DNA of 64,000 bases from Desulfovibrio inopinatus DSM 10711 (GTDB lineage: Bacteria > Desulfobacterota > Desulfovibrionia > Desulfovibrionales > Desulfovibrionaceae). The notes under the pieces are model-generated. The model was not told where the DNA came from, did no database searches, and worked only from the letters and a program-made list of their open reading frames with translations. Each line of letters opens with the position of its first letter. Position 1 is the stretch's first letter. The translations under genes were made by a program, and so were the position numbers. Shown here piece after piece: positions 63,251-64,000 of the stretch. The stretch spans positions 62,001 to 126,000 of the forward strand of contig NZ_AUBP01000012.1 of assembly GCF_000429305.1 (NCBI RefSeq), given 5' to 3'.

Positions 63251-64000
63251 ATGACGTCACAGAAACCAAGTGCTTCCCCTCAAGACTTCGGGAAATTGCC
63301 ACATCTTCATATCGGGAATTTGGACATTCGATTCCCTGTCATTCAGGGTGGCATGGGTATCGGCGTGTCCCTTTCCGGACTTGCTGCCGCAGTCGCTCGT
63401 GCCGGTGGTGTCGGTGTCATCGCCACAGCCGGTATAGGCTGGGATGAACCCGACTATGCGAGCCGACCGGTGGAAGCCAATCAGCGCGCATTACGACGTC
63501 ATATCCGTCTCGCCAAAGAGAATGCTCCGGGAGGTATTATCGGCGTCAATATCATGGTCGCGCTCACCGACTATGACACGCTCGTTTCCACTTCTGCCGA
63601 AGAAGGTGTGGACATCATTTTTTCTGGCGCCGGCCTTCCCCTCTCTTTACCGGAGCATATCGATCCTGAAACAGGGCCGAAACTTGCACCTATCGTATCC
63701 TCTGGCCGAGCTGCCCAGATCATTTGTAAGAAATGGCTGTCGCGCTTCAAGCGGCTCCCGGATGCACTCGTTGTTGAAGGCCCTATGGCTGGTGGGCATC
63801 TCGGTTTCAAGCCCGACCAGGTCGAACACGACGACTTTGTCCTGGAAAAATTGCTTGTTGAAGTCATTGAAGCAACTGCAGACTTCAAAACTCCGTCAGG
63901 AGATCCCATACCGGTTATTGCAGCCGGTGGAGTCTATACGGGGGCAGACATCCGACGCATGCTCGATCTTGGCGCAGCCGGTTGCCAAATGGGAACTCGA
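63251..64000 (+). CDS. Nitronate monooxygenase-type FMN protein (3' truncated by window)
   Basis: The frame starts at ATG 63251 and runs through the window end (250 codons). It has the 2-nitropropane dioxygenase motifs IRFPVIQGGMGIGVS, GVNIMVALTDY, VVEGPMAGGHLG and VIAAGGVYTGADI, which form the FMN-binding barrel. Family members oxidise nitronates or act as FMN-dependent dehydrogenases. The C-terminus and any fused domain lie outside the window. Confidence 0.88.
   Translation, partial: MTSQKPSASPQDFGKLPHLHIGNLDIRFPVIQGGMGIGVSLSGLAAAVARAGGVGVIATAGIGWDEPDYASRPVEANQRALRRHIRLAKENAPGGIIGVNIMVALTDYDTLVSTSAEEGVDIIFSGAGLPLSLPEHIDPETGPKLAPIVSSGRAAQIICKKWLSRFKRLPDALVVEGPMAGGHLGFKPDQVEHDDFVLEKLLVEVIEATADFKTPSGDPIPVIAAGGVYTGADIRRMLDLGAAGCQMGTR

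Noticed and set aside
1-64000. CRISPR arrays, prophage or transposon ends
   Set aside because: I saw no regularly spaced repeats, integrase or transposase genes in the window.

Overview
The window reads as the chromosome of a sulfate-reducing deltaproteobacterium of the Desulfovibrionales. Three features point there: a 61/62-residue ferredoxin whose first cluster motif has Asp in place of one Cys (like Desulfovibrio africanus ferredoxin III), a MucR-type regulator, and a sigma54-controlled TauE/SafE permease operon. Nearly all of the sequence is ordinary coding chromosome. I see no insertion sequence, prophage, rRNA operon, CRISPR array or integration site. One tRNA gene (Asn, GTT) is present.

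Layout. 1-6343: end of ftsZ, a radical SAM protein, an exported TPR protein and a CobD-CobQ fusion. 6423-13678: a MucR-like regulator, a LysM protein, a giant AsmA-family protein, a TiaS-like protein and a LysE-type exporter. 13809-16490: a compact island with a PadR regulator, a 70-residue protein, an alpha/beta hydrolase, an SMR exporter and a homologue of the molybdenum storage protein. Three copies of one inverted repeat (TATATCC-N5-GGATATA) lie in front of three of its genes. 16697-21974: small envelope proteins, an L,D-transpeptidase, an M15-like peptidase and a large exported TPR protein. 22079-26202: a sulfite-exporter-type permease operon with a pseudo-receiver, a NifX-like protein, a PAS/AAA+/Fis activator and a good -24/-12 promoter.

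26605-34001: envelope biogenesis and lysS (fabZ, skp, bamA, lolD, lolC/E, lysS), where lysS to bamA overlap as one operon. 34278-39041: tRNA-Asn, small conserved proteins, a YkgJ/TPR operon, the 7Fe-type ferredoxin and a glycosyltransferase. 39068-42319: a protein quality control group (HtrA, HtpX, Hsp20) and a Trm112-like protein. 42440-49980: PHP phosphoesterase, CBS-ACT protein, geranylgeranyl reductase-type flavoprotein, HAD hydrolase, a hybrid histidine kinase with Hpt domain and a methyltransferase. 50055-57137: holB, purA, PilZ protein, corA, secF, tatC. 57283-64000: a PAS-GGDEF-EAL protein, an RsmF-type RNA methyltransferase, a DhnA-family aldolase homologue that lacks the usual catalytic Lys, and the start of a nitronate monooxygenase.

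The two most coherent candidate systems are the PadR island and the sigma54 permease operon. In the PadR island an autoregulated repressor appears to control a storage-protein homologue, an SMR exporter and a 70-residue protein of unknown role. In the sigma54 operon the activator gene lies directly upstream of its likely target promoter, and both the activator and the associated receiver have lost canonical catalytic residues. All functional calls come from reading motifs and from remembered family sequences; no database search was run.
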